NCBI GenBank assembly: GCA_902826945.1 | Contig: CADEGS010000197.1 | Location: forward strand, 1 to 8,301 | Direction: 5' to 3' | Length of the DNA stretch: 8,301 nt | Source: an uncultured bacterium | GTDB taxonomy: Bacteria; Planctomycetota; UBA1135; GCA-002686595 | Part shown: positions 6,649 through 8,301 of the stretch, piece after piece | Position numbering within the stretch: position 1 is the first letter of the stretch | Layout: every line of letters begins with the position of its first letter | The notes under the pieces: model-generated | Databases searched by the model: none | What the model saw: only the letters and a program-made list of their open reading frames with translations | What the model was told of the DNA's origin: nothing | Position numbers and translations under genes: made by a program

Positions 6649-6724
6649 GGCCGCGCGGCGCGTTGCGAACGTCGCGCCGGACGGCAGGGTGGAGACGCTC
6701 CCTCAACCCGCGATCAAGGCTCGG

Positions 6725-7834
6725 TCAATCGCGCGTGGTCGCGCGGGGCGCCGCGGGCCGGCGCGCGTCGAGCCACAGGTCGAGCTCGGCCAGCTCGTCC
6801 CGCGTGTACTCTGTAGAAAACGGAGCCGCGAATCCGGCGATCTCGCGCGGCGTGAGGCGCGCGTCGCGCACGCTCCAGGAGCGCTCGAGCACGAGCCCCA
6901 GGCGCTCGCACGCGCGCCGGAAGTCCGCCGCGCGCCAGCGGTTCTGGTGGTAGGCGTTGCGCTCGAAGCGCGCCCACTCGTCCGCCGGGTAGCTGAGGAA
7001 GCTCCAGGGCGTGAAGCCCGCGCCGGGGTCGTTGGCGCGGTGGTCGTGCAGGCCGATCGCGGCGCACAGCGCGCGCCCGCCGGGCCGCAGCACGCGCGCG
7101 ATCTCCCCCAGCGCGCGCTCGGGGTCGTCCACGTGCTCGAGCACGCCCGTGTTCGTGACGACGTCGAAGCTCGCGTCGGGGAAGGGCAGGCGCTCGCACG
7201 GGGCGCTCTCGGGGTGCACGCTCAGCCGCGCCAGCCGTCCGGCCGCATCCGGAGCGAGGCCCAGGCGCGCCTCGAGCCGCTCAAAGAACGCCAGCCAGCG
7301 CGCGCGTCCCGCGCGCAGGGCGCCCGCCTGCGGGGCGACGTCGGAGGCGACGACCTCGCGCGCGCCGAGCGCGAGCGCGAGCAGCGCCAGGAAGGGCTGC
7401 CCGCCGTAGCCGACCTCGAGCACGCGCGCGCCGGCCAGCGCGCCCGGCTCCAGGAACGCGAGCAGGCGCGGCAGGCCGGCCAGGAACTGCGCCTCCTTGC
7501 CGCGCGCGAAGGGCAGGCGGAAGTCGCGCCCTTCGGCGAGGCCGCGCGCGGCGAGCTCCTCGCGCACCGACTCGGCGTCGGACAGGACCGCCACCCACAC
7601 CTCGTCGCGCACGAGCGCGTCGAGCCCGGACGGCGGCAGCACGGCGCGCCCCGCCACGCGCGTCCCGTGCTTGAGCGGGTTCTTGTCGACGAAGGCCACG
7701 CCTGCGGAGCCGAGCCGGCGCATCAGCCACGCGCCGACCTCGCCCGCGCCCCACACGACCACGCGCCGCCCGCCGGCCGCGGCCAAGAGCGGCTCCACCT
7801 CGGCGCAGATCGTCTCGAGCAGCGCGGCCTCCAC
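6725..7834 (-). CDS. SAM-dependent methyltransferase with N-terminal Rossmann-like domain
   Basis: Two-domain protein of 369 residues. Residues 20-110 form a Rossmann-like segment: [19 protein letters not shown] with a GxGxxG-type glycine turn (29-34), then [12 protein letters not shown] (46-57) and [16 protein letters not shown] (79-93). This resembles the nucleotide- or CoA-binding-like domain found in sugar C-methyltransferases. From about residue 110 a class I methyltransferase follows: motif [11 protein letters not shown] (138-147), an acidic residue after VVASD (161-165), [27 protein letters not shown] (216-242), the conserved post-motif VLRPGGRAL (248-256), then [20 protein letters not shown] (268-287) and [13 protein letters not shown] (293-305). 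Motif I has GYGGQ rather than the usual GCGTG. The start is a GTG at 7834; an ATG at 7847 is out of frame. The neighbouring glycosyltransferase suggests methylation of a sugar or glycan, or of a small precursor, but this is inference from context. The stop is TGA at 6725-6727. Confidence 0.85.
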   Translation of the reverse strand: MEAALLETICAEVEPLLAAAGGRRVVVWGAGEVGAWLMRRLGSAGVAFVDKNPLKHGTRVAGRAVLPPSGLDALVRDEVWVAVLSDAESVREELAARGLAEGRDFRLPFARGKEAQFLAGLPRLLAFLEPGALAGARVLEVGYGGQPFLALLALALGAREVVASDVAPQAGALRAGRARWLAFFERLEARLGLAPDAAGRLARLSVHPESAPCERLPFPDASFDVVTNTGVLEHVDDPERALGEIARVLRPGGRALCAAIGLHDHRANDPGAGFTPWSFLSYPADEWARFERNAYHQNRWRAADFRRACERLGLVLERSWSVRDARLTPREIAGFAAPFSTEYTRDELAELDLWLDARRPAAPRATTRD

Positions 7835-7894
7835 CAGAGCGGCTCATCGGCCGGACGCGCGCGGCGCTTGAGCGCCCCCGGGCGGCGGGACGCG

Positions 7895-8301
7895 CTACTT
7901 GCCGAGCGCCAGACGGTCGGCGAGCAAGAGCGAGAGCTCGCCCGTGCGCTTGATCTTGTCCTGCGTCTGGCGGAAGTCGTAGGCCACGCGGTACCAGCTG
8001 ACCTGGTGCTCCTCGAGCACCGCGTAGCAGGCGCGGCTGTCGCCGTCGCGCGGCTGGCCGGTCGAGCCGACGTTGACGAAGAACTTGCCCGAGGCGGGGA
8101 GCGGCAGCGTGAGCTCGTCGGCGCCGTCGAGCGCGGTGAAGCGCAGGTCCTCGTCGTGCATGCCGGGCTGGTGCGTGTGGCCGCACACGCCGACCTGCTC
8201 GGTCTTCTCGAAGATCGCGCGCAGCTTGTCGGGGTTCAGGATGCCGTCGGTCGAGAGCACGTACTCGCGCACCGGGTCGCGCGGCGAGCCGTGCACGAAC
8301 T
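7895..8301 (-). CDS. Calcineurin-like metallophosphoesterase (partial; N-terminus beyond right edge)
   Basis: C-terminal part of a dinuclear-metal phosphoesterase of the YfcE/MJ0936-like group, cytoplasmic enzymes hydrolysing phosphodiesters or phosphomonoesters of unknown physiological substrate. About 135 residues are visible. The first readable residues are FVHGSPRDPVREY, whose histidine is a metal ligand in the family. These are followed by VGVCGHTHQPGM with the GHTH metal-binding motif, and by FFVNVGSTGQPRDGDSRACYAVLE, the characteristic strand-turn near the C-terminus. The N-terminal GDxH and GDxxD/GNHD metal motifs must lie to the right. The GTG at 8294-8296 encodes the valine of FVHG and is internal, not a start. 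The stop is TAG at 7895-7897, 60 bp before the methyltransferase GTG. The three minus-strand genes here could be one transcript, but the 60- and 76-bp gaps leave room for internal promoters. Confidence 0.9.
   Translation of the reverse strand, partial: FVHGSPRDPVREYVLSTDGILNPDKLRAIFEKTEQVGVCGHTHQPGMHDEDLRFTALDGADELTLPLPASGKFFVNVGSTGQPRDGDSRACYAVLEEHQVSWYRVAYDFRQTQDKIKRTGELSLLLADRLALGK

Noticed and set aside
4664..6706. A 680-codon minus-strand frame crossing the glycosyltransferase and proline dehydrogenase
   Set aside because: It overlaps two motif-supported genes in other frames, is dominated by Arg, Ala and Pro, and shows no domain motif.
7868..7881. Small palindrome GGCGCTTGAGCGCC after the methyltransferase start region, considered as a terminator of the metallophosphoesterase
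   Set aside because: It lies upstream of the metallophosphoesterase stop only when read on the plus strand. On the minus strand it follows the stop, but the stem is just 6 bp with a 2-base loop and no T-run, which is expected by chance at this GC content.
8294..8296. GTG as the start of a 133-residue metallophosphoesterase
   Set aside because: The codon before it encodes Phe, giving the family motif FVHGSP, and essential N-terminal metal ligands would be missing. The gene is cut by the window edge, not short.

Overview
This is a very GC-rich bacterial window (well over 70% G+C by eye). Nearly every reading frame stays open, so most long open frames here are artefacts and gene calls have to rest on protein motifs. 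Two genes run off the edges: a TolC-type outer-membrane efflux lipoprotein on the left and a calcineurin-like metallophosphoesterase on the right. An outer-membrane TolC homologue implies a diderm organism. The GC content and protein style would fit a high-GC Planctomycetota, Myxococcota or related lineage, but no marker gene here settles the taxonomy.

Positions 1-4297 hold a tightly packed minus-strand run, read right to left: cutA, a DASS/SLC13 sodium-coupled anion symporter, an unrecognised 282-aa secreted protein, and the TolC-like lipoprotein. The junctions are a 4-nt TTGA overlap, an 11-bp gap with a Shine-Dalgarno sequence touching the previous stop, and a 36-bp gap. This is best read as one operon. 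It combines inner-membrane uptake of dicarboxylate or a related anion, an exported protein and an outer-membrane channel, but a shared pathway is inferred only from proximity. cutA has no Shine-Dalgarno sequence and has a -10-like TACCAT only six bases upstream of its GTG, which suggests a leaderless transcript.

A 98-bp divergent intergenic region (4298-4395) separates this run from a plus-strand monofunctional proline dehydrogenase (4396-5298), which has its own promoter-like TAGAAT. The proline dehydrogenase converges on the next block. The 198-bp gap between them (5299-5496) starts with two GC-rich hairpins that could serve as a terminator.

Positions 5497-8301 hold three more minus-strand genes, read right to left: the partial metallophosphoesterase, a two-domain SAM-dependent methyltransferase with an N-terminal Rossmann-like domain, and a GT4-family glycosyltransferase. 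The last two look like a surface-glycan pair (lipopolysaccharide or exopolysaccharide modification).

No tRNA, rRNA, CRISPR, insertion sequence or phage element was seen. I did not find a convincing new multi-gene system. The points most worth checking are the unknown secreted protein, the leaderless cutA, the altered signature motifs in the symporter and the proline dehydrogenase, and the methyltransferase domain fusion.
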